Below, one piece after another: positions 34,836 through 47,351 of a stretch of 64,000 bases of DNA. Source of the DNA: Trichostrongylus colubriformis (taxonomy: Eukaryota; Nematoda; Chromadorea; Rhabditida; Trichostrongylidae); contig OZ022256.1 of assembly GCA_963978905.1 (NCBI GenBank), positions 59,112,646 through 59,176,645 of the forward strand, written 5' to 3'. A program made the position numbers and the translations under genes. The notes below the pieces were generated by a model. The model saw only the letters and a program-made list of their open reading frames with translations, ran no database searches and had not been told where the DNA came from. Positions within the stretch are counted from its first letter, which is position 1. Every line of letters starts with the position of its first letter.

Positions 34836-35120
34836 TCATTCCCCAGCATTGGGTGTTTTTAGTACCATCCGGGCAACCAGCGTTGAAGATGCTTCGGTTG
34901 ACGTGGATATGCGATAGTGGAGCAGAGATGTACTGCCTCCACACGTTTCACGCTTATAAACAGCAGTAGGATCTCGAAAAGAGTCACACGTCACCATTGT
35001 CTCTAGGGACATATGGATGTGGTTAATCAGGAAATCGCACACTGAATTGCACTGTTTTTTCGATGAGGAAGAGGCTTCTTGTCGCAAACTTCTGACGTCA
35101 AATTTTTCTTTCGGCTCCAT
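34836..35120 (-). CDS. Unassigned 94-codon ORF
   Basis: The reading frame starts MEPKEKFDVRSLRQEASSSS and ends LKTPNAGE. Its polar, charged, low-repeat composition is more protein-like than most chance ORFs here. No domain is recognisable. A second minus-strand frame (34631-34849) overlaps its end and is also polar. It may be a decayed retroelement or gene piece. Chance cannot be excluded. Confidence 0.15.
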   Translation of the reverse strand: MEPKEKFDVRSLRQEASSSSKKQCNSVCDFLINHIHMSLETMVTCDSFRDPTAVYKRETCGGSTSLLHYRISTSTEASSTLVARMVLKTPNAGE

Positions 35121-38100
35121 TTGACATATAACAACAGTTCTGTGTAGTGTTCAGCTTCGTTTGATATTTCGAGTTTTGGTGGAACGATAGCCGAATAAGC
35201 TTCCTTTCTAAAGCCCGAGCTGAGACTCGAAATTCCCCTAAAAATATTTCTCTTGAATTATTGCTTGATTATTTAGTATTTGACACTTTAGAAAAGCCGT
35301 TGCAACATTTAATTTATAATGCAGACGGAAATTTATATGTCGGTAATGGTATAGAGTTGCTTGTTAAAATAAATAAACGACAATAAAACGGTCAAATCAA
35401 AATTGCATGGCGTGATCATTCTTCCAGTCAGGATTTCATCGTTTCTAGTCAGTCTTGTCAGGTAGAAGTACTCTAAAAACGTTGCAAAGTCTTCTGCAAA
35501 CCTAATAGGATTGACGTAGACCATGGCTTAGTGAGGATGGTGGCATTGTCGTTTTCATGTTTATTTTTCTTGCACTCCGAATGCACCGTAGTAAGAATAA
35601 CAGAATGTTATAATAATGGTTCTAGCTAAAAATTCAAAATGACCCTTGAATATGCGGTTATCGATATTCGTTTAACGTAGATCCAGATTTTTTTTTTGAT
35701 CTTTGATAATAATCAAGGCTTGTTTGTTAGGCATTTCATGACTCATTATTATCGCCATTGTTTTTCCGAAGTCATTAGCAGCTCCATCAAAGTTAATCGA
35801 GTCGTAATAGCATTGACCAGAATGCGACTTGTCTCATGGATACTGGTATTAATACTATTTTTTGCCTTTTACTTAGATTTCATGTATTAATCTGATGAGA
35901 AACATCACTGTCTAGGTATGGGGATGGGCATAATGTCCCAAACGTGTTCGACCATCTAGAGCCCATAAGTGCTGCGATATGCCAGAAGGCTGAAATTTTC
36001 AAGTTAGGTTAAACGCTTTCATTCCTCTCATATATGTAACTAGCAGAACGATATCTCGGGCCATTCAACTTGTGCTTAAATAGTGCCTGCAAAGTCATTG
36101 AGAGAGAGAGGCTCGAGAGCCAGATTGAGGTAGAGGTTGGATCGACGGTTATGACCACGAAGTGTGCGTCAGTACATACTCTTCAACGTGGTCCCCAATA
36201 CGCGAGTTGGTCGTCGCGCTCGCGAAAAGTGTCTTGTTGGTTCCGTTCAGAATTGACCTGGTTACGTTGTGCACTGGCCCAGACAATAAGGTACTTGTCA
36301 CACCGGGGACCTGGCTAGCATGGCCCTATGACCTAGTTGAATAGTTCTGAAGCACCACTCATTGATGGAACTGTTTTTGCCCCATGTATCCCGCTCATCG
36401 TTCCTCACTCGATACTAAAGTGCTTTCTAGCTTGTGCTCGATACGGAGACTTCAGATGTGCTCTTTTATTTGCCCCGCCTAACAACTCCAGATTGCTGCA
36501 CCACGCAATAGCGTCACCTCACGTCAGCGGTCCCCATATAGCTCCATTATTGCCTCCTTTGACAACGTTGGAGTTTCTTTATGCACTTTAGCACACTTTC
36601 TGGCGTCATGCTTGCATAGGCTGTTTCATATTGCCCTATTCCCATTGGCTGGTTGAAACAGTGTCTACGCCAACTATGAACTTATGGTGTCAAGGGGAGG
36701 ATATAGCTTAAAGAAAAGCATATGCTGTGTTCACAAACGACATAGCAATTCACATTCCAGTTGAATGGACGTTTCCGGTTTGGTTGCATTTGATTCCCAT
36801 TTCCGTCAAGAATAATTTTTTGATTTTGTCTAGAAGACTCATGCAAAGTCTCGTGTCATTCCTCCTCTTTATTCGTTTTGTTTTGTGACGTAGGACGTTC
36901 TAATTCTTTGCTACAAACAAATAAATAATTGTTATATAGTTATAGCTAATGATTATTTCCTTAACAATCCGCTTAATTTAACCAAACACAACTCAAGATG
37001 TTTACATATGAAACTTCATTGTTTAAAAAAACTTTCACAACTATTTCATTTCGTCTATGCAGTGTCACCTGACGCTCGTTCACTACTGAAACTCGCAGCG
37101 ACTTGATTTTTTTCTGATTCAGCTACTCCTTGTTTTATTTATTTGTTCGTTATACAGTAGTGGTCTATTTTTGTCCTCATGGAAGTGCAAAGGAACAGTG
37201 TCTCTTCATTTTGATGATGCCAAGTGTCATTCTCACATCAAATCCCAACCCAATCAAGTGAATTGCTGCTGGAAACTCCATCTACCCTTTTTGTCGTTTT
37301 TTTTTTTTGCCGTTATCGTTATCCTCAGTGCATGTGCAAAACGAAACTTTTTTCTTGCTTCGTCCTCTTCCCCCTGCTGCCATGTAAAGTTTGAGTCAAG
37401 CTTCTCCGCTTATTTATTTTCTTCGCTTTACTTTTCGATTTTATTGCACATTTACCTTTTCACTAGACCGACCACCTGTATGGGGCCCAATAGCGAGTCT
37501 GTAGAGGGGTGAGGTGGGAATGAAGAGATCATGTAAGGTGTCGCACTTTCGCATGCGATTATACGACCTTTAGGTGCTTTAATGCTGTGAGTATCCGTGG
37601 AAGTTGCGACCCCCGAAATCTTGGAATGTCAGTTACGCAATTTGCAGTCATACGTTGGACTAAGATTTAAGAATTTGGGCTTAACGACAAGGATCAAAGG
37701 GGCAGAAGGGGTTGGAATGACTGCCTTTTAACTAAGCCACGGTCGCTCTTTTCCTCATTTTTATCTGTTAATTCGAAGAACTGCACAATTACCTTGGTTC
37801 ATGAATTCTGTCCCACTTATAACACATCCTTAAAACTATTATTCCATCATTTGATAGCAATTAATGTTGATCGATATAACCACCATCAATGTCTGCAATG
37901 CTGGGCCATTTGCTAGGCAGGATCTCATTGCCTTTGCTTCAGAAAGCGTCAGCCCTCAATAGAAAATTTTTAAAAAATGTTATAAGTGGAACAGAATAGA
38001 AATTAGGAATCAATATGCTTTAAAGCTTCCTCATTTCTGGCATGACAACGCAAAATCTTTGTCTGATGTGGAGTTGTGTTTTCATTTCTTCACTCTAATC

Positions 38101-38401
38101 TCATATGACATTTATCCCAATTTGCACTCTTTTTTTCTGAAAATTTCCAGCATTTTTTTTTTGATTTCATTCCTTTCTCATTTTTATGTTTATTTTCCGC
38201 AGTCCCCTTTTTTTCAAAGATTCCTTTTGAAATTGGTCGGCGTGATGTGATTGCTCCAATAGCCATGCTCCGTCTTCATGATGTCAAGCTTCTTTGTCGG
38301 GCTAATCAGTCTCATAATGGCCATCACTCGGCGACTGATTGCCATCCGACCACGCGGAAATTACCTCTATTCCAGGAGGCAGCTCGACTTAAGAGAGCAG
38401 C
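35121..38401. other. Intergenic region upstream of the LAPTM4-like gene
   Basis: No gene recognised. AT-rich with T runs; a few chance ORFs of 60-113 codons with low-complexity translations. Confidence 0.35.
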
Positions 38402-41400
38402 ATGTCGTCAGTGACCGCAGCCTATCTCGATCAGTCGCGATTCCGATGTCTGTGCGGATTGTGCCATGTTGTTGTGAGTTCCTTTTTTTAAAAACTCCTA
38501 ATAATTCCTTTTTTGCTCTTTCATACAGCCGTTTTTCATTCCATTGTATAAATCACTTTGTGTATCTGTTTGTCGGTTTGTCGGTATGTCAGCCAGTCAG
38601 TCAGTCTGTCTATCTGTCCGTCTGTCTGTCCGCAAATGAGTGATTATGATAAGGGAGTCGATAGAGAAAAACACCCACTCCGAAGGTGAGCAGCTGAATT
38701 GTCTCGCAATATCAATCTTAGATAATGATAGCACCTCCTACATAAATAAACGTTTACTAAGTCACAGCAATTCTGCGGTGTGCTGAGCCTAGGTATCAGT
38801 ACGGAAGGAACGTGCCCAGATATCAATGCTGCCAAAGGAACAGTACGGTTAAGACTTGGTTAGACAAAGGAGTTCGAGCAAAAATAATGATGAGCTCAGC
38901 CAGCCATCAGATTGTGCGTAAAGGGTCAGGAACAGGTAATGGGCCACACCATTAAAGGAGTAGCGTCTCAGAACTGCAAGCTACAACTTATGGTCAACTC
39001 GCATGAATCACAATTTTGTTATGGTAAACGCTGTATTTGCTGAACCACATCGCTGAGCAACACCTGCTCAAATTATTTTGCACGTAACCCGCTCCTAGCA
39101 GTGCTGAACAACGCGCGAGGTACATGACGTAGCTAAATGATATCATTCCAATGAATAAACCTAGGTGTTCAGACACTGCTATGTTCCAGCATATTCTGCT
39201 GTTGTTGACGCTCGCTAAAAAGTCGAAAACATTTTGTTGAGTATGTGGAAAAAAACTGCGGAAGTAGTGATTGTCGCCCTGCCAACGGCCATTATGTAGG
39301 TCGAAACTTGGTCCAAATGGGTTTGGGAGGGAAGGGGCTTGAAAGACAACGTTCAATTTTCTCTCAAGTGAGTTTTCTGGTATAGCCGTGATGATGCAAG
39401 CGCCACCATCTTGTTAACTGTCCAAATCCACGGTCGGCGTCGACAAAATTTAAAAAATAAATAAAAAGATGAAAATCTGAATCTATGTTTTAAAGGACTT
39501 GTATGAATAGCGTCCAGCAAACCCATTCTTCGGGGTAGTGGCTTACTGCAGAAATCAATTGATTATTATCTCCGCAATTCTGATGGCAAATGAATAACAC
39601 ATAGGTATGCCTCATCTAATAGAGATCGCTTAATACCCTATGTTAGATCCTTTTCTAAGGCCGCGGTCATACTCTGCGTGTCTGCGTTAGTTGACGCCGG
39701 CACCGGCGTCAACTAACGCAGACACGCAGAGTATGACCGCGGCCTAAAGTTGCATACATACTTCACGTCACCGTCGTACTGCGCGGTCACATGACACGCT
39801 CGAACACGCCGGCACAAGCAACCACGCCTATGTTGATCACACAGCCTGTCTTGTGTGTTGCGCAGTTCTTACCTTGTCGCAGAGTATGGATGCAACCTAA
39901 AGCTTTTTTACGTTACCGTTCACTAGACAGGATATCTTTTGTGGGCTACTGGCGGCGTTGGGAATGATGCCAGGCGAAAGGGGATAGGCCGTGTCTATTT
40001 CCTGCCGTTTGGATCCTGTCTGGGTTGTGCTGTGTTATTGTGTATTAACTACAGTAACATAGTTAAGGGAAAAGTAAGTTATACATTAGTGAGGACGTCA
40101 TGAAAAACCGCTTCGCTTCGGTTTAGACGACTATCCAAGCATAGGCACATGCAGAATAAAAAGAATTGGCTGCCTGATAGGATCGCTCCTTTGCTACATT
40201 CGGGGCTGATTCGACTGGCGCCGGTATCCTCTGTGCCCTAATTAATAAGCTTCGGAGGCGTTAAACACCCTCTTCCTCGCCATTAGCACTCTCAAAGGTA
40301 CCGGGAGAGGTAAAGAGAGAGTGAATCCTTTTCCAAGGTTGCATTCGCACTTCACGGCAGCTCTTCGAAGACAAACCTTCCACTTCAGAAGAGGTGATGT
40401 GTAGCGAACTTAGCATTGAAAAAGCGCGGCTTGGGTTCTTGAAATTTAAATTATCACAGTCACGCAGCAGAGCGAATCGCTCCGCCGTCTATCAGCCGGG
40501 CGAGTTGCCGGCGAGAACGGGATAACGTTCGCGTCCGGTTGATTTAGCCTCTAACTCGCCTGCGGTCTTTCTGTGCTACTGACGCAGAGGGGTGAGAAAG
40601 CAGAGGGTTTTAGGGTTCCTGTTTCTCGGTTCTTTCGCCGTTACTTCGTGCTTTCTACTGTTACGCCGCTGAGCGTCCCTACTTTCATATTCCACAATCT
40701 CCCAATTTACCCTTACCGTTGTCCTTAAAGGCATCACCAAGAGTAAGAGAGGTAAATTGCCGAATAATTGTGGAGTATGAATACCGAGGGGAGCAGTCAT
40801 AATGATCGAAAAGCCCGATGATACGAATCCCAGAGCCATCTTACTTCTCTTAAGTCTCCTCTGCATCACTAGCCAATGGGCATAGATGCAGACAGACGAG
40901 AGACTAAGTCAGTCAGTCACGAAGGTTGCCATGTCCTCGGGCCGCCTCGCACGGTGGATGCGAGGCAGCGCTGCGGTAGTGCGATAAAGACCCACAGCCG
41001 CGCTTTTCAATGATAAGTTCGCCACAGATCATTCCTTCTGCACTAGATTGCTCCTTCATGTGAAATGCGTCTTCCCAGTTCCCATTTTCTCTTTCCGTTG
41101 GCAGGATCTTTGAAATTCAACGGTGGGAAGGAATTTCCATTTGTTCAGACTGTTGTGTTTCAGACGGGAACTCAAGTGTGTCTGGTGTGGTATGTGGTAT
41201 GTTCGGTGTTCTCGTTGCTATTCGGTATGCGATCCACGCTCACATGGCTGATCGTCCCGATCTGTGTCACCATTCTAGGAATATACGCAATCACCAGTAA
41301 ACGGCATAAGTATCTCTATCCATTCCTCATTATTACGGTAAGCATTTAGATGTTCATTTTTCGCTTTGAAATGATGGGTGATCCTTGGTATGATTAGGGA

Positions 41401-44400
41401 ATCCTAAAGGCACTGGAGAAATTCACCAAATACTCCTGGAACAGTGCCTCTAGTCAAGCCATTCACCTCCATATAAATATTATCAAATCTACAGGTTCTC
41501 TGGATACTGACACAAATAATGATTGTGACAGTTATCAAACCATTTTCGGGTGTGAGTTTCGAGCCAAATCGTAATGTTTCCAAAATCTACCAAAAAATCC
41601 AACGTATCGAACAAGATTCGAGACAGTGGGATTGCTCCGGGTGAACATTGCTCTTCATTTCAACCAAAAGGTATATTTTCAGATAGTTCAACAATTGGTA
41701 TGTATGATGATGGCGAGTATAATTCTAATTTTCTCATTCATTTCGTTCAACACAATGCGCCAGATCATCGGTAATTTCTGCTTACATATACATTCTTTCC
41801 CTTCGATTGTACTTGCAGGGCTATCCAACTAGGTCCCTGCCCGCGACAAATTCCTCTTCCAGTTGTGAAAAGACCTGGTCCCGCTGCTGTAAATCGGAAC
41901 ATTCACAATGGGATCAGCAAGGATCATGTCGCGCGCGCGGTGACCCAAATGGCGTCACCAGGTGACCAGTTGGACAGATGTGACGCACACTTAATCCCTG
42001 CGGGGGGTGGGGGTCGATTGGTCGAATTTTTGCTCTGCGGCGTCGCACTCGCGGCGCCGTCAGCACGGCTTGCTGCATTTGGTTGGAATTCCGCTCAGTA
42101 TGCAGTAGGCTGGTATCGTGAGGGCCCTTCAAAGATTGCAGGTTGGAAGCTTGGGAAGTTCTTATATGCTGAGGTTGTTGTTCTTTCAACGGATAAAACA
42201 ACAAACAACTCGCAATCGCCGCGTCGCTCGTCGCAGGCGGCCGTGCGAAAATTCGACCAATCGACCCCCACCCTCCCTGCGGCTGCAAAAGTCGTGGTTG
42301 CGAATTCCATCATGCGCGGCCAGATCAGCCTAACAAGAGCGATTTGCCCGTAAGCGAATTGATCAGCTGACTTTTGCGACCACATCGTTATTCAATCAGA
42401 AAGCACCATTCTGATGATGAAATTGTTTTTACCGACAGTAGTCTTGATTTTCATGCATGTTTGATGGTTTTTCCAGGTGCTGGACAGTTGAGGTAAAAAC
42501 AAGACAGTAAAAAATCTTATTAAAAGACCAGGATTGGTGTGAATTCATCAAATATGCACAATTAATAACTCAACATTCACTGTAAACAAGTCTCTCAATC
42601 AAAATGGGCCTAGTTGAGTTTACGTGCAGTAAATAGTGGGATCTAATAGTTGGTTGATTCGACATTGCACAAAATTCAATTCTGAAGTTGATACGGTCGC
42701 GCGCATTGAGATAAGCAACCGTAGCCCCTACAGCCACGCAGAATGGTACAGTCCATTCGCAGCGCTTGATAGGGCGTGGTCTGAGTGGCGAGAGTGAGAG
42801 TGTGTGGCGAGAGTGAGAGAGTTTGATATACTCTCACCCAAGTCTGTAGGCCACCCGCTATCAAGCACTCCGAAAGGGACTGTGTGTTGTCGAATCTTCA
42901 TTTTGCACAAAAGATTTCAGGTCATTCTCTGGACTTCGACGCTCCACCGTCGACAAACATAACGCTTGCAGTGATTGGTGGCACCGTAGCCGTCTGTGTC
43001 TTTCTTTCTTTTGTACACATATGGCAGGCTATTATAATCTATAGGTGAGACGAACTCTTTCAAATGGAATTTTGCCTTCCTCTATGATATTCCAAAAATA
43101 GCAGCAGTTTTTATATTGCTGGTTTTGAATTGCTCCTCTGGAATCGGTAATGTTCCCAAGCCAATCGCTGCGCCAGCTTGGTAATAACAAATGGTACCCG
43201 CGAGGGTTCCTATATCCATTACTTTCGTGTTCTTTCGGCGTCCAACGGCAGGGAACTCTCATAGGATACGATTCGCTCAAAGGGATCGTTAGGGATAAGG
43301 GGAAAATGAGGAGGGAATGATCTTCTGTGAAGGAAGTCCAGAATAGATTATCTGTGACAAAGCTCCCACTAAAAAAGCACTCCCTGCGGTCTTCATTGCG
43401 ATCCCCGAGCGCTGATGGTCACGCTGCGTCACATCCGCTGGGCGAGTTGCTGCAAGCACGGGACAACGTTCGCCGCTGAGCCCCCTTCCGTCTGCATCTA
43501 CCTTCACCTGCTGTGATGGCGAGTGTTCGAAAGAGGGGCGGGAAGGAGAGTGCACAGTGAACCCGGGTGACGGTTGGGACACACAGTCAGTAGGGCCACT
43601 GGGTCACGCGGTGACCATGCACATCCCTTGAGCTCGTTCTCTATAACTGTCTTCTCTAGAGACAACAACGGAGCAACTTTCAAGAAGGATAGGATTTATA
43701 TGAACAAATTTTGAGTAATTTATGTCACAGGGCAAGGGCCACAGGCTCTCACAGGGTCGCAGGCCTAGGTCAAACCGTGTGTCTCAACCTATACCCCTAG
43801 ACACACCACACATTGAGCTGCCATGAATTACCACGGAGCTTGTTTGGGAAAGCTGCCAAAATCATTTGATCAAATCAGAGAGGATACCAACGACTGTGGT
43901 ATCGCCATTCTCAGCGTTCACATTATCGCAGTGTTGTTTGACTGCTCTTGGAATGAATGATCTTCGCTGCAGCAACTCGCTTTGAAACGACGTACACCCA
44001 TCCTCCTTATTCTCATTTCGAGAGATTCCCTGATGAATTCGCGTGACATCTTGAAGGGTGACGGGAAGGCCAAGCTCCATCCATCAGACATCGCCAAGAA
44101 ATTATAAGTCATGGAAACCTGCCCCCAGCGCTTTCAGTTTCTTCGCAATTCAAAATCTAGCGAAGATGATTAAACGTCCGCGGAAATAGAGATAAGGTAG
44201 CTCATTTGACTCAAAAAATGAAAACGATACTGTAGGAAACAGGAAAACAATAACATGGTGCGAGAGAAGGAGCTTTTCGTTGAGACGATCACCTCATTGC
44301 ATTGAAGGGAGTTGTTTCATTTATCCTGACACTTTTCCTAAGGTTCGGCTAAAACCCTCGCCGCGAAGGCTGTCGTCGGCGGCGTTCATATGTTGCGGTG

Positions 44401-44721
44401 CCTGCGGCAAGGCATGACTGGGTGTCTCTGCGTCTCCGCCTGTGCCACTCTGCCTCACTGCCTGTGAACGCAGCAAAGTATGAACGCGGCTGTACCAGTC
44501 CACTCACTCCCCCTCGATTGATTATACCAACACAAAATCAGTGATTCTCATTGTGCGCTGAATATTAAATTTTTTGATTATGAAGGTGTCTGGAGTACTA
44601 CGAGGCGGAATACAGCAGTATGGACGATCTGTTCTCAAGAGTTGACCCTACAGTGTTGGAATCAAGGTTTGAGGCGTCGGACAGTTGCCATTCGAGAGCC
44701 TTCGATGGGCAATATCACTGA
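38402..44721 (+). CDS. LAPTM4/DUF7027-like small multi-pass membrane protein (6 exons)
   Basis: Exons 38402-38473, 41164-41337, 41495-41551, 41683-41770, 42921-43044 and 44586-44721 join in matching phases to 216 residues. The N-terminus reads RCLCGLCHVV then TGTQVCLVWYVV. Cys pairs followed by CHV-x-TGT and a first hydrophobic helix are the hallmark of LAPTM4-type proteins and related nematode DUF7027 proteins. Four to five membrane segments follow: CLVWYVVCSVFSLLFGM, LTWLIVPICVTILGIYAI, a segment spanning exons 2-3 (LIITVLWILTQIMIVTVI), SIILIFSFISF, and, after a loop with a possible N-glycosylation site (NIT), LAVIGGTVAVCVFLSFVHIW. The acidic tail (EYYEAEYSSMDDLFSRVD) contains Tyr-based motifs that could act as sorting signals. 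A role in the endolysosomal membrane is inferred from the family only. Introns 38474-41163 and 41771-42920 are full of repeats. The first exon is the least certain; the other joins are strong. Confidence 0.75.
38557..38634. repeat. GTCT/GTCA tetranucleotide microsatellite
   Basis: Runs of TGTCGGT, CAGTCAGTCAGTC and GTCTGTCCGTCTGTCTGTCC inside intron 1 of the LAPTM4-like gene. Confidence 0.8.
39659..39744. repeat. 86-base perfect palindrome (2-base loop)
   Basis: The 42-base arm starting GGCCGCGGTCATACTCTGCG and ending GACGCCGG is followed by CA and then its exact reverse complement, ending GACCGCGGCC at 39744. No mismatch was found. The ends are those of the D family. It lies in intron 38474-41163. 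Confidence 0.92.
40330..40520. repeat. Dispersed repeat, inverted relative of 55330-55480
   Basis: AACCTTCCACTTCAGAAGAG and TCAGCCGGGCGAGTTGCCGG here recur in inverted orientation at 55441-55480 and 55345-55365. AAAAAGCGC also fits in order. It lies in LAPTM4-like intron 1. Confidence 0.55.
41995..42282. mobile_element. MULE-type MITE with 9-base target duplication
   Basis: TCCCTGCGG at 41995-42003 and 42274-42282 flanks 270 bases with inverted ends TGGGGGTCGATTGGTCGAAT and ATTCGACCAATCGACCCCCA. Internal words GTCGCACTCGCGGCGCCGTC and TTGGAATTCCGCTCAG are shared with 48424-48792, 52899-53135 and 54829-54988. It lies in LAPTM4-like intron 41771-42920. Confidence 0.82.
42747..42882. mobile_element. 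E-family MITE, copy 3
   Basis: ACAGTCCATTCGCAGCGCTT and CTATCAAGCACTCCGAAAGG are inverted ends. It ends about 40 bases before the acceptor of exon 42921. Confidence 0.7.
43330..43600. repeat. Dispersed repeat in a LAPTM4-like intron
   Basis: GCTCCCACTAAAAAAGCACT, CATCCGCTGGGCGAGTTGCT and ACGGGACAACGTTCGC resemble 32210-32420 and 40480-40530. Confidence 0.4.
44390..44491. mobile_element. D-family MITE, short copy
   Basis: GGCGTTCATATGTTGCGGTG at the left and GCAAAGTATGAACGCGGC at the right. The body is shortened to one GTGCCACTCTGCC unit. It ends shortly before the last exon (44586). Confidence 0.65.
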
Positions 44722-44896
44722 GTGCGGTGGGAAAACAGCGCTAAGAAGTATCTGTTTCAGTATTACTAATTCATAGAAGGGTAAAATATGTTTATCTCGT
44801 CACTTTACGGGTTCATTGTGCCAATTTGTCCATTTTCTATTCGTACATTCCTTGCAGTTGTGATTATGAGTGGATGTGATTTGTTATGCAACATTA

Positions 44897-44902
44897 AATA
44901 AA
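44897..44902 (+). terminator. Candidate poly(A) signal for the LAPTM4-like gene
   Basis: AATAAA 176 bases after the stop at 44721, a normal 3' UTR length for a worm gene. Confidence 0.45.
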
Positions 44903-47324
44903 CGTGTCGATCAGTTGCGAACATCAGAAATGAAATACACACGTGTACTCGTCTGTTGCATATGTATGTGGTCATTCCTGAACAAAATTTTTGACTGCAT
45001 CATTAACTATAATTTTTTAATGGTTGACGAAGCAGAAGAATCCCTCTCATAGACTGAATAGATTCGTTTTCAGGGTCATGTTCTCCTGCAGTCGGAGATC
45101 CCTGACTTTTTCAACCTTCCTTTCTTACCAAAAACGGAGGCTTTTGGAGGTAAATGATCCATTTGTCTAGGTAAACCACATCATGGGACCTCAAAGTGCT
45201 TCATCTGCTGCTAAAGAAATATAGGGAGGCCATATGTTCATGACTGAAGACAATTTTCTCCGCAATTCTCCTACAGCGATCCGAAAATAAATGCGGTTCG
45301 GATGTTTGTCGTTAAAATAGGTTTGCGCACCGCAGTCTGCGACGCGATGCGTGCGCACGTAGCGTTCCATGTAGTTGGGTCTTGAAGCGATTGCTGAGCC
45401 TTGCACCTTATTTTGGGCCCCTCAGAATCTCACCCCGTACGGCGCCTCCAGCTCGCATGTATCACAACGGACGCCGCATGCCGCTATACGTAATCCTATT
45501 CTAAAGATACACGTCGCAGCGGTCCCATGTTACCTATGGGACCGCTCTTGTAATTGACGAGACCCTTCGAATCCCTAGAATTATCAGCTCACTTTGCACG
45601 ACTAATATGACTTTTTTGAACCTTTCAGTGTTCATTCTAGTCACTTCAACTCGCAGTCTTCTCTCTGCAAGATGCCACTTTTTTCCAAAAATGTCCTGAC
45701 GATGGGGATTGCTGCGCGCATGCAAACCTGAGTCGAAGAGCGAGGGTATGGTCTCAGTTTTTCGAGACCGAATAATTTCAAAGACGGTCCTCTCATTGTC
45801 AGATTCTAGTCTACGTTATCTTTCAATCACAATCATATTCTTTTCACTCACGTTCTCCAAAGAGAACTTACAGACATTACAATTTTCAATTTTTTCCAAA
45901 AATATAGATTGCTGCTACGATTTTTCACTCACCTTAATTGAGTGATTCGATAAAGAAAAACCATAAATTCAACGATTTTAGCAGGCGTAAGTGTTGTTAA
46001 GATAAAAGCCCTTAATATAGAATAGGCTGATAAGGCTATCGCCAACGGTCGCGGTGTTGATCACTGACTTTGCAAACTTGTCCATTCAGAGTCGCTTTTT
46101 TCCGCTTTTCGTTGTTCTGTGCTTGTATCTGCAGAGGTTTTGTATCTCCATGAAGTCCGACAAAGGCTCCGAAAATTTTAGTCTTTCCGGATTTTACGTT
46201 ATTTTTGCGCCCGAGCGGGTTTGATATTCATCTCCCTTACTTCAAAAATAAGCATCTCAAGGCTGGAACAGCTGTGGAAGTTTTGCCAATGTTTGTTTAC
46301 TTTACAATGTCCAAAAAATGACAGCCACAGTTCAACAGAAGCAGCTGAGCACGTAATCAATGTCAATTTCGCAGAAGCGTGGCTTACTCCTAATAGTGTG
46401 AGTGAAGGTAGGGATGAGGAACTCTCCAGGGAGATCGTATTCTGGGTTACTGCGTTGGGAAGAAGAAACGAAGCGTACTTTCCGAAATTCCTTTAGTAAT
46501 CATCATCGACGACCACATTTTGAGGCCTGTGAGGTGGTCTATAGAAAAAACTGTCGATCGAGCACGATCTTTTTCCAAGGGAGACACTTCAAGTGGTTGG
46601 TGTCGCTTTGATGGGGATGGGAGAGGATATTCCACAATGTTTTACTCATCGCAAGGCTTGACTCTACTACATGAATCTACTAAATTTGCGAAACCTCTAA
46701 AGTAATGCTAAAGGAGTCGAGAAGTGCAGAAATAAGGCAGACCATTCCATTCGTCGCAATCAGAGCTTTCTATTGGTACCATTTTCAGAATATTTGGGAA
46801 TTTTGAAGGAAGTTATAGCAAAAAGACGGGAAAACCATGGGGTTTACGATTTTGGGCGTCGATTGACCATGAATTAGTGGTGGTATTGTAGTGTGCACTC
46901 ATGAAGGGACATTTGCGCAGGAAAGTGTAGGACCCATCGGTACATCCTCTTAGATGCCTCGTCCCTAGTAATTATCGCGCCTGCTGGACGCCCTTCTTGC
47001 TATGGACTTTTTAGGGCCGCTTTCATACTTTGCGTAGTCGGCGGCAGGGCGTGGTCTCGCCTCTACGTCTCCGCTTGTGCCATCCTGTCTCGTTGCTTGC
47101 GTCGTCTCTGTCTGCATCTACCCCGTGCCACTTCTGTCTCGCTGCCTGTGAACGCGGCCACGCCCTGCCGGCGCAAAGTATGAAAGCATCCTTGGAGGGG
47201 GAGACGTGGACTGAAAAAAAAACGAGCTACCCTGACTGGTAAAAGTGCATCACTCATACTCTCAGAAATTTCTTACTCTCCCTAGGCTTCCCCTACTATC
47301 TCCATTTGTGACAGTCTGTCTTGA
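44903..47324. other. Intergenic region between the LAPTM4-like and bestrophin genes
   Basis: One exon-like stretch (45074-45149) has a TTTTCAG acceptor and a GTAAAT donor and reads FFNLPFLPKTEAFG, but it joins neither neighbour in phase. The D-family element 47015-47191 is inside. Otherwise nothing recognised. Confidence 0.35.
47015..47191. mobile_element. D-family MITE, copy upstream of bestrophin
   Basis: GGCCGCTTTCATACTTTGCG and GCGCAAAGTATGAAAGC inverted ends; body GTGGTCTCGCCTCTACGTCT. Confidence 0.7.
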
Positions 47325-47351
47325 GCTTCTCTTTACAGATCTTCGAAGATG
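47325..47351 (+). promoter_or_regulatory. Likely trans-splice acceptor before the bestrophin ATG
   Basis: TTCTCTTTACAG ends at 47338, leaving a 10-base leader before ATG 47349. The short leader and good acceptor suggest spliced-leader addition. The previous gene ends 2.6 kb upstream, so this is more likely an independent SL1-type site than an operon SL2 site. Confidence 0.45.

Noticed and set aside
35890..35910. CTGATGAGAAAC, hammerhead-like core
   Set aside because: The required stem and CGAAA second strand are absent.
45074..45149. Exon-like stretch reading FFNLPFLPKTEAFG
   Set aside because: Good splice sites, but its phase fits neither the LAPTM4-like gene end nor the bestrophin start, and no partner exon was found.
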